DNA of 64,000 bases from Rhizobium sp. AAP43. GTDB taxonomy: Bacteria > Pseudomonadota > Alphaproteobacteria > Rhizobiales > Rhizobiaceae. Each line of letters opens with the position of its first letter. The stretch's first letter is position 1. The stretch lies in contig NZ_LJHS01000005.1 of the NCBI RefSeq assembly GCF_001296045.1, forward strand, positions 124,001 to 188,000, written 5' to 3'. Shown one piece after another: positions 42,183-52,226 of this stretch. The notes beneath the pieces are model-generated. The model was not told the origin of the DNA, ran no database searches, and worked only from the letters and a program-made list of their open reading frames with translations. A program made the translations under genes and the position numbers.

Positions 42183-42205
42183 AAAATAGAATTTATAGTC
42201 CATTT
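42183..42205. promoter_or_regulatory. Candidate IolR site before iolC
   Basis: The core AGAATTTATAGTCC resembles the site upstream of idhA (AGAA-N6-NTCC), with the same flanking AAAAT. A 7-bp inverted repeat, AAATTCT/AGAATTT (42174-42194), overlaps it. It is 77 bp before the iolC start. Confidence 0.6.
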
Positions 42206-42281
42206 TGAAGATGGCCGTTCCAAATGTTGCGAGCGGTCGCGAGGCGGGGCGGGAGACCTCGTATTGTAGGGAGGAATAGAC

Positions 42282-44222
42282 TTGGCTTCGCTCGATCTGA
42301 TCACGATCGGTCGTTCATCTGTGGACCTTTACGGGGCTCAGGTTGGCGGACGGCTGGAGGATATGGCCTCCTTCAACAAATATATTGGTGGCTCGCCGAC
42401 GAACATCGCCGCGGGCACTGCCCGGCTCGGCCTCAAGTCGGCGCTGATCACGCGTGTTGGTGACGAGCATATGGGTCGCTTCATTCGCGAACAGCTGGTC
42501 CGCGAAGGGGTCGATGTGCGCGGCGTCAAGACGGACAAGGAGCGCCTGACGGCACTGGTCCTGCTCGGCATTCGCGACGAACACCAGTTTCCGCTGATCT
42601 TCTATCGCGAGAACTGCGCTGACATGGCGCTGTCGGAAGACGATATCGACCCGGATTTCGTCGCCGAGGCGCGCTGCGTTTGTGCGACCGGTACACATCT
42701 TTCCCATCCGCGCACGGAGCAGGCCGTGCTGAAGGCGCTGGAAATTGCTCGCCAGTCCGGTGGTCTGACCGCGCTCGATATTGACTACCGCCCGAACCTC
42801 TGGGGTTTGGCTGGTCATGGCGATGGCGAAAGCCGGTTTGTCGAGTCAGCCAAGGTCACGGCCAAGCTGCAGTCGACGCTCCATCTGTTCAACCTGATCG
42901 TCGGCACCGAAGAAGAATTCCATATCGCCGGTGGCTCAACCAATACGATCGAGGCCCTGCGTGCCGTTCGTCAGGTCTCGCCGGCCACGCTGGTCTGCAA
43001 ACGCGGGCCGATGGGCGCGGTCGTGTTCGAAGATGCCATTCCCGACAGTCTCGATGACGGCCAGACCGGCGAAGGGTTCCCGATCGAGGTGTTCAACGTG
43101 CTTGGCGCTGGCGACGGCTTCATGTCCGGTCTGCTGAAGGGCTGGCTGACTGGCGAAGACTGGCCGACGAGCCTCAAATTTGCCAATGCCTGCGGCGCCT
43201 TTGCCGTCTCGCGCCACGGCTGCACACCCGCCTATCCAAGCTGGGAAGAGCTGCAATATTTCTTCCGCACCGGGATCAAGAACAAGGCGCTGCGCAAGGA
43301 CGAGGCGCTGGAGCAGGTGCACTGGTCGACCAACCGCAAGGGTGACTGGTCGACCATGCGGGTTTTCGCCTTTGACCATCGCATGCAGCTTGAAGCCATG
43401 GCGAAGGAAGCCGGCGTTTCCGACGACCGGATCGGTGATTTCAAGAACCTCTGCCTCGACGCGGCACTCGGTGTTTCGGCGGGGCAACCGGGTTATGGTC
43501 TGCTTTGCGACAGCCGGGTCGGGCGCGATGCGCTTTACAGCGCCGCCGGAACGGGCCTCTGGATCGGACGTCCGGTCGAATGGCCGGGATCGCGGCCCCT
43601 GACGCTGGAGCCGGAGATCGGTCCCGATTTCGGCGGGCTGGTCGAGTGGCCGCTCGAACATGTCGTCAAGGTTCTATGCTTCTACCATCCGGACGATACG
43701 GCCGAGATGAAAGCGGAGCAGGAAAAGACGGTACAGCGTCTGTTCCATGCGGCACGTCGCAATCGTCTGGAATTCCTGCTGGAGGTCATCCCGTCCAAGG
43801 TCGGCGCTTGCGACGACGAGACGACCGCCAAGATCATCGAACGGTTCTACGAAATCGGCGTCTATCCCGACTGGTGGAAGCTGGAGCCGATGAAGACAAC
43901 GGCGTCCTGGGCCAATGCTTGCGCCGCAATTGAACGCAACGACCAGCATACGCGTGGCATCGTGGTGCTCGGCCTCGACGCTCCGCAGGCAGAGCTGGAG
44001 GAGAGCTTCCAGCTTGCGGCCGGCTTCGATCTGGTGAAGGGTTTTGCGGTGGGGCGGACGATCTTCGCCGATGCCGCGCGCAAGTGGCTGAGCGGCACCA
44101 TTAGTGATGCCGAAGCGGTGGAGGATATGGCGGCACGCTACCGGAGCCTCTGTGCCATCTGGGATGAGGCGCGGGCAAAGGCGCAAGCGAGGGCGGTTGC
44201 CGCCGAGGGAGAGAGAGCATGA
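42282..44222 (+). CDS. iolC: Bifunctional 5-dehydro-2-deoxygluconokinase / aldolase-type (IolC with DUF2090)
   Basis: A 646-residue fusion. Residues 1 to about 330 are a PfkB kinase (SVDLYGAQVGG, YIGGSPTNIAAGTARLGL, FNVLGAGDGFMSGLLKG with catalytic Asp) that phosphorylates 5-dehydro-2-deoxygluconate. Residues about 345-640 are DUF2090, which in this fusion is taken to provide the aldolase giving DHAP and malonate semialdehyde. The start is TTG with AGGGAGG 7 bp upstream. Its stop overlaps the iolD start by 4 bp. Confidence 0.92.
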   Translation: MASLDLITIGRSSVDLYGAQVGGRLEDMASFNKYIGGSPTNIAAGTARLGLKSALITRVGDEHMGRFIREQLVREGVDVRGVKTDKERLTALVLLGIRDEHQFPLIFYRENCADMALSEDDIDPDFVAEARCVCATGTHLSHPRTEQAVLKALEIARQSGGLTALDIDYRPNLWGLAGHGDGESRFVESAKVTAKLQSTLHLFNLIVGTEEEFHIAGGSTNTIEALRAVRQVSPATLVCKRGPMGAVVFEDAIPDSLDDGQTGEGFPIEVFNVLGAGDGFMSGLLKGWLTGEDWPTSLKFANACGAFAVSRHGCTPAYPSWEELQYFFRTGIKNKALRKDEALEQVHWSTNRKGDWSTMRVFAFDHRMQLEAMAKEAGVSDDRIGDFKNLCLDAALGVSAGQPGYGLLCDSRVGRDALYSAAGTGLWIGRPVEWPGSRPLTLEPEIGPDFGGLVEWPLEHVVKVLCFYHPDDTAEMKAEQEKTVQRLFHAARRNRLEFLLEVIPSKVGACDDETTAKIIERFYEIGVYPDWWKLEPMKTTASWANACAAIERNDQHTRGIVVLGLDAPQAELEESFQLAAGFDLVKGFAVGRTIFADAARKWLSGTISDAEAVEDMAARYRSLCAIWDEARAKAQARAVAAEGERA

Positions 44223-46039
44223 AAACGATCCGGCTGACCGCCGCTCAGGCGATGGTGCGGTACCTCGCCAATCAGTTCAACGAGGATGGCGAGACCTATA
44301 TCTCGGGTGTCTGGGCGATCTTCGGCCACGGCAATGTGGCCGGCATCGGGGAAGCGCTGCATGGCATTCGCCATGAGCTGCCGACCTATCGCGGCCAGAA
44401 CGAGCAGTCGATGGCGCATGCGGCAATCGCCTATGCCAAGCAGTTGCGCCGCCGCCGCGCCATGGCGGTGACATCGTCCATCGGCCCGGGCGCACTCAAC
44501 ATGGTGACTGCGGCAGCGCTTGCCCATGTCAACCGCCTGCCGGTTCTGTTCATCCCCGGCGATGTGTTTGCCAATCGCGGCCCCGATCCGGTCCTGCAAC
44601 AGATCGAGGATTTCGGCGACGGCACGATGTCGGTGAATGACTGCTTCAAGCCTGTTTCCCGCTACTTCGATCGGATCACCCGCCCGGAACAGTTGCTCAC
44701 CGCCTTGCCGCGCGCCTTTCGCACGATGACAGATCCGGCCGATTGCGGTCCGGTGACGCTGGCCTTCTGCCAGGATGTGCAGGCAGAAGCCTATGACTAT
44801 CCCGAGAGTTTCTTTGCAAAGAAGGTCTGGCGCTTCCGCCGTCCGGAACCGGATGTCGGTGAATTCGATGCGGCTGTTGCGGCACTCAAGGCTGCCAAGA
44901 ACCCGGTCATCGTGGCCGGTGGCGGTGTGCATTTTTCGGGCGCCACAGAGACACTGAAGGCCTTCGTCGAGAAACATCAGATCCCCGTCGTCGAGACACA
45001 GGCGGGCAAGTCGGCGCTTGCCTGGGATCACAGCCTGAATTTTGGCCCGGTCGGTGTGACCGGGGCGGAGAGCGCCAACATCGTTTCAGAAAACGCCGAT
45101 CTGGTGATCGGTGTCGGCACGCGTTTCCAGGACTTCACCACCGGTTCCTGGGCGCTGTTCAAGAACCCCAATCGCCGCATCCTGGCGCTCAATGTTCAAG
45201 CCTATGACAGCGCCAAGCATGATGCGATCCCGCTGACATCAGATGCAAAGGTCGGTCTCGAAAAGCTCTCGGCGGCGCTTGGCGCGCACGCCTATGCCGC
45301 CCCCGATGCGGCCCTCAAGGCCGCCTGGTTCGCCAAGGCCGATGCGGTTACGGACGCGCCACAGGATTCGAATTCACTGCCAACGGACATGCAGGTGATC
45401 GGCGCCGTTCAACGCGCCTCGCGCGACAACACCGTCGTCATGTGCGCCGCCGGCACCATGCCGGGCGAACTGCACCAGTTGTGGAAGTCGAAACTGCCGC
45501 TTTCCTACCACATGGAATACGGCTTCTCCTGCATGGGCTACGAAGTTGCCGGTGGTCTCGGCATCAAGATGGCGGAGCCTGATCGCGATGTCATCGTCAT
45601 GGTCGGCGACGGCTCGTACATGATGATGAATTCGGAACTCGCCACTGCCGTCGGCATGGGTGTGAAGATCACGCTCGTGATTACCGATAACAGGGGTTAC
45701 GGCTGCATCAACCGGCTGCAGATGGGGACCGGTGGCGCCGAGTTTAACAACCTCTATGCCCATTCCAACGTCAATCCGATTGCCATCGATTTCGTTGCCC
45801 ACACTGCTGCGATGGGCGCACGTTCCACGAAGGTGTCGAGCATTGCGGAACTCGAAGCGGCGCTCGACGCTGCCCGCGAAGCGACCGAAACCACGGTCAT
45901 CGTCATTGACACCGACCCTTATCCGACGACCGGGGCCGGCGGCTACTGGTGGGATGTCGCGGTGCCGGAAGTCTCGGTCCGCAGCGAAGTAAATGATGCC
46001 CGCGCCCGCTATGAGGCAGCTCTCAAGGAAAGAAACTGA
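44219..46039 (+). CDS. iolD: 3D-(3,5/4)-trihydroxycyclohexane-1,2-dione hydrolase
   Basis: A 606-residue ThDP-dependent enzyme. The N-terminal domain has [19 protein letters not shown] with the catalytic Glu, and the C-terminal cofactor domain has [22 protein letters not shown] (GDGS-N26-N type). It opens the inositol-derived ring to 5-deoxy-glucuronate. It overlaps iolC by 4 bp and is followed by iolE after 2 bp. Confidence 0.94.
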   Translation: MKTIRLTAAQAMVRYLANQFNEDGETYISGVWAIFGHGNVAGIGEALHGIRHELPTYRGQNEQSMAHAAIAYAKQLRRRRAMAVTSSIGPGALNMVTAAALAHVNRLPVLFIPGDVFANRGPDPVLQQIEDFGDGTMSVNDCFKPVSRYFDRITRPEQLLTALPRAFRTMTDPADCGPVTLAFCQDVQAEAYDYPESFFAKKVWRFRRPEPDVGEFDAAVAALKAAKNPVIVAGGGVHFSGATETLKAFVEKHQIPVVETQAGKSALAWDHSLNFGPVGVTGAESANIVSENADLVIGVGTRFQDFTTGSWALFKNPNRRILALNVQAYDSAKHDAIPLTSDAKVGLEKLSAALGAHAYAAPDAALKAAWFAKADAVTDAPQDSNSLPTDMQVIGAVQRASRDNTVVMCAAGTMPGELHQLWKSKLPLSYHMEYGFSCMGYEVAGGLGIKMAEPDRDVIVMVGDGSYMMMNSELATAVGMGVKITLVITDNRGYGCINRLQMGTGGAEFNNLYAHSNVNPIAIDFVAHTAAMGARSTKVSSIAELEAALDAAREATETTVIVIDTDPYPTTGAGGYWWDVAVPEVSVRSEVNDARARYEAALKERN

Positions 46040-46041
46040 AC

Positions 46042-46935
46042 ATGATCCTTTTCGGAACCAACCCGATTGCCTGGTCGAACGATGACGATCGCAGCCTCGG
46101 TGCGCATATCAGCCTAGAACAGTGCCTGGACGAGACCGCCAAGATCGGTTTCGACGGCATCGAGAAGGGCCATAAGCTGCCGACCGATCCGGCCGGATTG
46201 AAGTCTGTCCTGGAGCCGCGCGGCCTGAAATTCGTTTCCGGCTGGCATTCGCTGAACCTTCTTACCAATACGATCGAGGAAGAAAAGGCCGCCATGCAGC
46301 CCTTCCTCGACGTGCTGAAGGCGATGGGCTGCAAGGTCATCATCGTCTGCGAAACCTCCAACGCCATCCATGGCGCAGATGATACGGCACTTGCCGATCG
46401 TCCGGTTCTTGCGGAGGCCGACTGGGCGAAGTTTGGCGCGGGCGTCGAGGCGCTGGCCGAATTCTCGGCAGCCCAAGGCATTTCGCTCGTCTACCACCAC
46501 CACATGGGAACGGTTGTCGAGACCGAGGCTGAGATCGACAAGCTGATGGAGCACACGGGGCCGCATGCCAAGCTGCTGCTCGATACCGGCCATTGCTATT
46601 TCGGCGGCGGCAACCCGGAAGCGGTCGCACGCAAGTATATGGGCCGCGTCGGGCATATCCATGCCAAGAACGTGCGTCCGGTGATCGCCGATCAGGTTCG
46701 CCAGGAAAAGCTTTCCTTCCTCGAAGGTGTGCGCCGGGGCGTGTTCACGGTTCCCGGTGACAGCGAAGGCGGCGTGAATTTTACGCCGGTGCTGAAGATC
46801 GCTGCCGAGCACGGCTATCAGGGCTGGGTGGTCATCGAAGCCGAGCAGGATCCTAACGTGCGCAATCCGTTCGAGTATCAGAGCCTGGGTCTGAAGTCGC
46901 TCAAGGGCTTCGCCAAGGACGCCGGCCTGATTTGA
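46042..46935 (+). CDS. iolE: Myo-inosose-2 dehydratase
   Basis: A 297-residue TIM-barrel protein (AP endonuclease 2-like): [19 protein letters not shown], metal-site [21 protein letters not shown] and [10 protein letters not shown] with His ligands. It dehydrates 2-keto-myo-inositol to the trihydroxycyclohexanedione used by IolD. It lies 2 bp after iolD and is followed by a terminator. Confidence 0.94.
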   Translation: MILFGTNPIAWSNDDDRSLGAHISLEQCLDETAKIGFDGIEKGHKLPTDPAGLKSVLEPRGLKFVSGWHSLNLLTNTIEEEKAAMQPFLDVLKAMGCKVIIVCETSNAIHGADDTALADRPVLAEADWAKFGAGVEALAEFSAAQGISLVYHHHMGTVVETEAEIDKLMEHTGPHAKLLLDTGHCYFGGGNPEAVARKYMGRVGHIHAKNVRPVIADQVRQEKLSFLEGVRRGVFTVPGDSEGGVNFTPVLKIAAEHGYQGWVVIEAEQDPNVRNPFEYQSLGLKSLKGFAKDAGLI

Positions 46936-46943
46936 ATTGCAGC

Positions 46944-46975
46944 CGGGGCGGGGACTTCTCTCCGCCCCGTGTTTT
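46944..46975 (+). terminator. Terminator after iolE
   Basis: CGGGGCGG pairs with CCGCCCCG around GGACTTCTCT-like loop and is followed by TGTTTT. It would end or reduce iolCDE transcription before the small membrane gene and iolB. Confidence 0.75.
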
Positions 46976-47039
46976 GACAGCGCACGGATTTGGGCTCTAT
47001 TGCAGGCGACCCATTCACAAGACTGCCGGGAGCGAAGCC

Positions 47040-47306
47040 TTGAAATTCCAGATCCTCGATCCGACCCATCCCTTCTTTAAGCCACTCTGGATTCGCATCC
47101 TTTGCACCGTTTTTCCGCTGGCCTGGGCTGGGGTGGAATTTTCGAACGGGGCGACCGGCTGGGCGATGATCTTTGTCGTTACCGGCCTCTATGCCGGTTA
47201 CGAATTGCTGTTCATGTATGACCACACAATCAGGAAGGCCGAAGCCAAGGCGGAGGCCGAACGGGCGAGGATTGCTGCCGAAGCCGAAAGGCCTGATGGC
47301 GAGTAA
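47040..47306 (+). CDS. Small membrane protein, 88 aa
   Basis: An 88-residue protein with two membrane helices (LWIRILCTVFPLAWAGVEF and WAMIFVVTGLYAGYELLFM) and a charged C-terminal coiled helix (IRKAEAKAEAERARIAAEAERP). TTG start with GGGAG 7 bp upstream. No family recognised. It sits between iolE and iolB, 24 bp before iolB, so it is probably co-transcribed with iolB. Confidence 0.7.
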   Translation: MKFQILDPTHPFFKPLWIRILCTVFPLAWAGVEFSNGATGWAMIFVVTGLYAGYELLFMYDHTIRKAEAKAEAERARIAAEAERPDGE

Positions 47307-47330
47307 GCGCCGAATTTTGGGAGACGAGGA

Positions 47331-48140
47331 ATGACCGATCTGTTGCGCAAGCCTTCGGGCACATCCGGCAAGGTGCATGACATTACGCCCGCGGATGCCG
47401 GTTGGGGCTATGTCGGCTTCGGCCTCTACCGTCTGAAAGCGGGCGAAAGCGCTGCCGAGCAGACCGGTGAAACGGAAGTCATTCTAGTGCTTGTCGAGGG
47501 CAAGGCTGAGATCTCCGGTGGTGGCAAGAACTTCGGCGCGCTTGGCGACCGCATGTCGGTCTTCGAGAAGACGCCGCCGCATTGCGTTTATGTGCCGGCT
47601 GGCAGCGACTGGTCAGCCACGGCGACAACAGACTGCGTGCTGGCAATCTGCACGGCGCCTGCCATGCCAGGTCGCGAGGCGCAGCAGATCGGGCCTGAAG
47701 GTATTTCGCTCGTTGATCGCGGCAAGGGTGCCAATACCCGGCATATCTATCCGATTGCCATGGAAGACCGCGATGTTGCCGACAGCCTGCTGGTGACGGA
47801 AGTCTTCACGCCGTCGGGCAACTGGTCATCCTATCCGCCGCATCGGCATGACGAGGACAATTTCCCCGAGATGACCTATCTTGAGGAGACTTATTATCAT
47901 CGCCTGAATCCTGCCCAGGGCTTCGGTTTCCAGCGCGTCTTCACCGAGGATGGCTCGCTGGACGAGACCATGGCCGTTTCCGATGGTGATGTGGTGCTGG
48001 TGCCGAAGGGGCATCATCCCTGCGGCGTGCCGCATGGCTATGAGATGTATTATCTCAACGTCATGGCCGGCCCCTTGCGCAAATGGCGTTTCCAGAACCA
48101 CCCGGACCACGACTGGATCTATAAGCGCGACAATTCTTGA
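47331..48140 (+). CDS. iolB: 5-deoxy-glucuronate isomerase
   Basis: A 269-residue KduI/IolB-type cupin protein: HDITPADAGWGYVGFGLYRLKAGE at the N-terminus, YPPHRHDEDNFPEMTYLEETYYH with metal-binding His residues and GHHPCGVPHGYEMYYLNVMAGP near the C-terminus. It converts 5-deoxy-glucuronate to 5-dehydro-2-deoxygluconate, the IolC substrate. It follows the terminator after iolE and may have its own promoter. Confidence 0.93.
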   Translation: MTDLLRKPSGTSGKVHDITPADAGWGYVGFGLYRLKAGESAAEQTGETEVILVLVEGKAEISGGGKNFGALGDRMSVFEKTPPHCVYVPAGSDWSATATTDCVLAICTAPAMPGREAQQIGPEGISLVDRGKGANTRHIYPIAMEDRDVADSLLVTEVFTPSGNWSSYPPHRHDEDNFPEMTYLEETYYHRLNPAQGFGFQRVFTEDGSLDETMAVSDGDVVLVPKGHHPCGVPHGYEMYYLNVMAGPLRKWRFQNHPDHDWIYKRDNS

Positions 48141-48161
48141 GCCAGGCGGGTTGAAAAGCAC

Positions 48162-48186
48162 CGTGAAGGCGGTCTTCGCCTTCACG
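48162..48186 (+). terminator. Hairpin after iolB
   Basis: A perfect 10-bp stem CGTGAAGGCG/CGCCTTCACG around GTCTT, 21 bp after the iolB stop. There is no T tract, so termination is likely but unproven. Confidence 0.5.
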
Positions 48187-48272
48187 AAAGCGTTTCCCGG
48201 GCCAATGCCAGATCCGGCGGGCCATCCTCTCCGTACTAGGTGCACAACTGCGCCAATGATGGAGATGTATCC

Positions 48273-48803
48273 ATGCCAAAGATCAGTTTTGCCCTGGTCG
48301 GGCTTGCCCTCAGCCTACTGCCCGCGACCGGACAGGCGGCCGAGAAATTCACCTTTGAAGACTATTTCACCGGTCGAACGGAAGCGGTCGGCTCGTTCCG
48401 CGCGATCAATGGCGTGAAGCGCAGCTTCACGGTCGATCTCACCGGAAAGTGGGATGGCAAGACGCTGACGCTGCGCGAAGACTTCGTTTTCGACGACGGG
48501 ACCAAGGATCGCAAGACATGGCGGTTCACCAAGACCAGCCCGACCACCTATAGCGGCACCCGCGAAGACGTGATCGGCGAAACCAAGGTGACGCTGAACG
48601 GGCCGGTCGCCCGCTTCAATTACCTCGTCTATCTGAGCCCGGAAACGCAGGGCAATAAGGTGCATTTCTGGGATAAGATGGTTTTGCGTGAGGATGGCAC
48701 CGTGCTGAACACGGCATTGGTCACCAAATTCGGCATTCCGGTTGCCAAGACCACGGTCGAATTCCGCAAGCCGGGGTCTTCGCACAAGACCGCCAGCCGC
48801 TGA
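48273..48803 (+). CDS. DUF3833 family protein, secreted
   Basis: A 176-residue protein with a signal peptide (FALVGLALSLLPATGQAAE, cleaved near 23) and a beta-rich body (FTFEDYFTGRTEAVGSF, FTVDLTGKWDGKTLTLREDFVFDDG, RTWRF-type, GEDVIGETKVTLNGPVARFNYLV-like strands), matching DUF3833, a lipocalin-like periplasmic family. Start ATG 48273 has GGAG 8 bp upstream. Function unknown. It is convergent with the flavoprotein gene, 2 bp apart. Confidence 0.8.
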   Translation: MPKISFALVGLALSLLPATGQAAEKFTFEDYFTGRTEAVGSFRAINGVKRSFTVDLTGKWDGKTLTLREDFVFDDGTKDRKTWRFTKTSPTTYSGTREDVIGETKVTLNGPVARFNYLVYLSPETQGNKVHFWDKMVLREDGTVLNTALVTKFGIPVAKTTVEFRKPGSSHKTASR

Positions 48804-48805
48804 GG

Positions 48806-50023
48806 TCAAGCCTCTCCGGCTGCCAGCCAGCGGTCGATGCCATTGGCGGCAGCGATGCCGGTCGCGAAACAGGCCGTGAGCAGATAGCCGCCTGTCGGTG
48901 CTTCCCAGTCGAGCATCTCGCCAGCGACAAAGGTGCCGGGGCGTGATGTCAGCATGAACTGCGCGTCTATCGCGTCCAAAGAAACGCCGCCTGCCGTCGA
49001 GATCGCCTCGGCAATCGGACGCGGGCGGTGGACGGCGAGCGGTAAAGCCTTGATGAGGTTTGCGAGTGCGCTGGCGTCGAGGTGACTGGCCTCAGGGGTG
49101 ACTTCGCGCAGCAGTGCGATCTTTACACCATCGAGATTGGCGGCCTTCTTCAGTCGTGTCGAAAAACTCGCCTTGCGATCCTGGCGGACGAGATCCGCCG
49201 CCAGTCTCTCTGCCGTGCGTCCGGGCGTCAGATCAAGCGACAAGGCGGCATGGCCATCCCGGTCAAGCGCATCTCTGAGTGCTGCAGAATGGGCATAGAT
49301 CACGCTGCCTTCTATGCCGCCGCGGCTGATGACGAATTCGCCCTGGGTGGTGCCCGCGGCCGATGCAGCTTTTACGGATTTTACCGGCTGGCCGGAAAAG
49401 CGGCTGTTGAAATTTTCTGAAAAATCGCAGTCGAAGCCGCAATTGGCGGAGCGCAAGGGGGTAATCGCAATACCCTCGGCTTCCAGCCATGGAACCCAGG
49501 CGGCATCCGAGCCCAGCTTCGGCCAGCTTGCCCCACCAAGTGCCAGCAGCGTCGCATCTGGCGTGACGTGCTTTATGCCTTCTGATGTCTCGAAACGCAG
49601 CGTGTTTCCGTCAAATCCGGTCCAGCGATGGCGGGTCAGGATGGTCACGCCCAGATCCTCCAGCCGTTTCAGCCAGGCGCGCAGCAAGGGCGAGGCCTTC
49701 ATCGCCACTGGAAAGATGCGGCCGGAGGAGCCGACAAAGGTTTCCGTGCCGAGCCCTGCGGCCCAGCTGCGGATCGCGTCCGGCGTCATCAGGTCAAGCA
49801 CCGGACGCAGCCGATCGTTCGCTGCGCCATAGCGGGTGACAAAGCGGGCATAATCCTCGGCATGGCTGATGTTCAGGCCAGACTTTCCGGCCAGCATGAA
49901 CTTCCGCCCGACCGTCGGCATGGCGTCGTAGACGGTGACGGCGTGACCCTGTCCTGCCAGATGCTCCGCCGCCATAAGCCCTGCTGGGCCGCCGCCGATG
50001 ACTGCCACGTTTCGTCGTGCCAT
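48806..50023 (-). CDS. NAD(P)/FAD-dependent oxidoreductase, TIGR03862 group
   Basis: A 405-residue HI0933/TIGR03862-type flavoprotein: VIGGGPAGLMAAEHLAG at the N-terminus, MLAGKSGLNISHAE after the FAD strand, LLALGGASWPKLG in the middle, and GEMLDWEAPTGGYLLTACFATGIAAANGI closing the FAD site. Substrate unknown. It is likely co-transcribed with the aminotransferase gene just upstream on the same strand (5 bp apart). Confidence 0.88.
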   Translation of the reverse strand: MARRNVAVIGGGPAGLMAAEHLAGQGHAVTVYDAMPTVGRKFMLAGKSGLNISHAEDYARFVTRYGAANDRLRPVLDLMTPDAIRSWAAGLGTETFVGSSGRIFPVAMKASPLLRAWLKRLEDLGVTILTRHRWTGFDGNTLRFETSEGIKHVTPDATLLALGGASWPKLGSDAAWVPWLEAEGIAITPLRSANCGFDCDFSENFNSRFSGQPVKSVKAASAAGTTQGEFVISRGGIEGSVIYAHSAALRDALDRDGHAALSLDLTPGRTAERLAADLVRQDRKASFSTRLKKAANLDGVKIALLREVTPEASHLDASALANLIKALPLAVHRPRPIAEAISTAGGVSLDAIDAQFMLTSRPGTFVAGEMLDWEAPTGGYLLTACFATGIAAANGIDRWLAAGEA

Positions 50024-50028
50024 GTCCG

Positions 50029-51204
50029 TCAGTCCATCGAGAAGGTCGAGAGGCGGGCAACAAGACCGGCGATGGTTTCGCTGTCGGCATTGGCAAAGGC
50101 GAAGCGCAAATAATCTTGCTGGTCGTCGCCAAAATAGGCGCCGGGGATGCAGAGCACGCCGGCCTTCTTGGCGAGACGTTCTGCAACTTCTGCCGAATCC
50201 TTCCCCGGGAACGGATGTCGGATGAAAGCGAAATAGGCACCAAGCGAGGCCATGTTCCAGGCCGGAAGTTCAGTTATCACCTGCCTCAGCGTATCGGCGC
50301 GCTTGAGGATTTCGATGCGGTTCTGCTCGCGCCAGTCCCTGAGCGCCGGAATGGCCTTGGCGACGGCTGCCTGGGGCGCGCGGGGCGCGCAGATCTGCAG
50401 ATTGTCCATGACCTTGGCGATTTCCGATACGGCTTTCGGGCCAGCCGTGATCGCGCCCAGCCGATGCCCCGGAATGCAGAAGGATTTCGAGAAGGAATAG
50501 AGGAGGATCAGATTGTCCTCCCAGCCGGGGATAGACAGGAGATCATGCGGGCGATCAGTGCCAGGCAGGAAGTCGCGATAGGTCTCGTCCAGGATCAGGA
50601 AGGCCCCAGCCCGGCGGCAGGCTTCGAAGGCCTGATGCAACAGGGTTGCGGGATAAATCGCGCCAGTCGGGTTGTTCGGCGAGACCAGCGCCACGGCCTT
50701 TACGCCTTTGGCCAGTGCGGCCTCGATGCCTTCAATTTCAGGCACAAAGCCACACGCTGCATCGAGCGGGATCAGTTCACGACGGATGCCGAGCATGGCA
50801 AGCGTTGTTTCCTGGTTGAAGTAATAGGGGTCGGTCAGCGCAATTGCATCGCCGTTGCCGGCGATCGCCATGGCAGACGCCATGAATGCCTGGTTGCAGC
50901 CGGCTGTGATGTGGATATTCTCGGCGCTCACCGCCGCGCCATAAACCTGCGATACCTCGGTGGCATAGGCCTCGCGCAGCGGCGTTTCCCCTTCGATTGG
51001 GCCGTAACCCGCATTCGCCCGGGCCGACGCTGCCTCGGCGAGCCAGGCGAAGAGGTCCGGATGCGGGGGGTAGCCGGGAACGGCCTGGCTCAGATCGATC
51101 ATCGGGCCGGCCGAGCCGCTGTAAGCGCGTGCCCAGGCAAAGACCGCGGGAACAGGCGGGGCGGAAAGCTCGGCAACGAGCGGGTTGAAGCGGGCGGCTG
51201 TCAT
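50029..51204 (-). CDS. PLP-dependent aminotransferase, class I/II
   Basis: A 391-residue fold-type I aminotransferase: SQAVPGYPPHPDLF, AGYGPIEGETPLREAYA, ITAGCNQAFMASAMAIAG, SPNNPTGAIYP, LDETYRDF and the PLP lysine in YSFSKSFCIPGHRLG. The amino acid substrate is not evident. It precedes the flavoprotein on the minus strand and follows the LysR gene by 17 bp, and its neighbour operon on the other strand handles a guanidino or polyamine compound, so it may transaminate the released amine; that is inference. Confidence 0.87.
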   Translation of the reverse strand: MTAARFNPLVAELSAPPVPAVFAWARAYSGSAGPMIDLSQAVPGYPPHPDLFAWLAEAASARANAGYGPIEGETPLREAYATEVSQVYGAAVSAENIHITAGCNQAFMASAMAIAGNGDAIALTDPYYFNQETTLAMLGIRRELIPLDAACGFVPEIEGIEAALAKGVKAVALVSPNNPTGAIYPATLLHQAFEACRRAGAFLILDETYRDFLPGTDRPHDLLSIPGWEDNLILLYSFSKSFCIPGHRLGAITAGPKAVSEIAKVMDNLQICAPRAPQAAVAKAIPALRDWREQNRIEILKRADTLRQVITELPAWNMASLGAYFAFIRHPFPGKDSAEVAERLAKKAGVLCIPGAYFGDDQQDYLRFAFANADSETIAGLVARLSTFSMD

Positions 51205-51221
51205 GACGAAATCCTTAGATG

Positions 51222-52205
51222 TTAATCGCCCTCGTCCATGGGCGAGGTTGTGCTGTTCGTGTTGCGCCGGCGGGGCGATGGCAGGCTACGGCTCCGGCTG
51301 GCAGGACGCGGCTGAGCCGCGCGTTCGGCCTCGATCGTCTCGAACATCCAGTCGATGAAGACCTTGGCAATAGGGGCTGCGCGAACATCATTGCGGGCAG
51401 CGACATAGAAGGCATCGGGTGCGGGAACCGCGAGATCGAAGGGCATTATCAGCTCGCCGGCAGCGATCAGGCTCGATGCTGTAATGCTGTCACCGAGTGC
51501 TACGCCTTGGCCGTGGCGAGCGGCTTCGGTGGAGAGCCGTGCATCGCCCATGAAGTGCTCGCGCGCCTTTGGCATATCCAGTTGGTCGGCTGCCGCGAGC
51601 CAGCTGTACCATTCGCGTCCGTCATCGCCATGCAAGAGTACATGCTCGCGCAGGTCCCGGATGGACCGCAGCGGACGGCTATTGAGCAATGTCGGGCTGA
51701 CGACGGGGAAGAGTTCGAACGTACTCCACAGCCGCGTCCAGCAATCCTTCCAACCGCCGGAGCCGTAAAGGACAGCCACGTCAATATCCGGCGAATAGAT
51801 CAGGTTGGGCTCATTGCTGGAGGTGAGTGTCAGGCTGATCTCGGGATAGCGGTCAACAAAGGAGCCGAGGCGGGGCACAAGCCAGAGCGAGAGGAGGGCA
51901 GGGACGCAGGAAATGCGTAGATTGCCGCTGGTAGACGGCCGGTTCATCAGTGCGGTAGCGGCCGCGATCCCATCAAAAGCCTGGGTGACGGCTGGCAGCA
52001 GCAGTGCCCCTTGCGGCGTGAGCTTCAGTCGCTTGCCGCCACGTTCGAAGAGCGCCGTCTTCAGCGTCTCTTCCAGGCTCTTGATCTGGTGCGAAATGGC
52101 GCCGTGGGTCACGCTCAGTTCCCGCGCCGCAGCAGAAATCGAGCCGCGCCGGGCGGCCGCCTCGAAGGCGCGCAAAGGGTTGAGTGGGGGCAGGCGGCTT
52201 GCCAT
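51222..52205 (-). CDS. LysR family transcriptional regulator (GcvA-like)
   Basis: A 327-residue LysR protein: HTH (PLRAFEAAARRGSISAAARELSVTHGAISHQIKSLE) and a C-terminal effector domain. The N-terminus resembles GcvA/AmpR-type regulators. An arginine/proline-rich tail (PRPASRSRSLPSPRRRN) follows the domain and looks disordered. It is divergent from the ureohydrolase/ABC operon with 163 bp between, so it is the likely regulator of that operon and of the aminotransferase downstream of it. Confidence 0.9.
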   Translation of the reverse strand: MASRLPPLNPLRAFEAAARRGSISAAARELSVTHGAISHQIKSLEETLKTALFERGGKRLKLTPQGALLLPAVTQAFDGIAAATALMNRPSTSGNLRISCVPALLSLWLVPRLGSFVDRYPEISLTLTSSNEPNLIYSPDIDVAVLYGSGGWKDCWTRLWSTFELFPVVSPTLLNSRPLRSIRDLREHVLLHGDDGREWYSWLAAADQLDMPKAREHFMGDARLSTEAARHGQGVALGDSITASSLIAAGELIMPFDLAVPAPDAFYVAARNDVRAAPIAKVFIDWMFETIEAERAAQPRPASRSRSLPSPRRRNTNSTTSPMDEGD

Positions 52206-52226
52206 TGAGGACTTTGGCTCCGTGAA

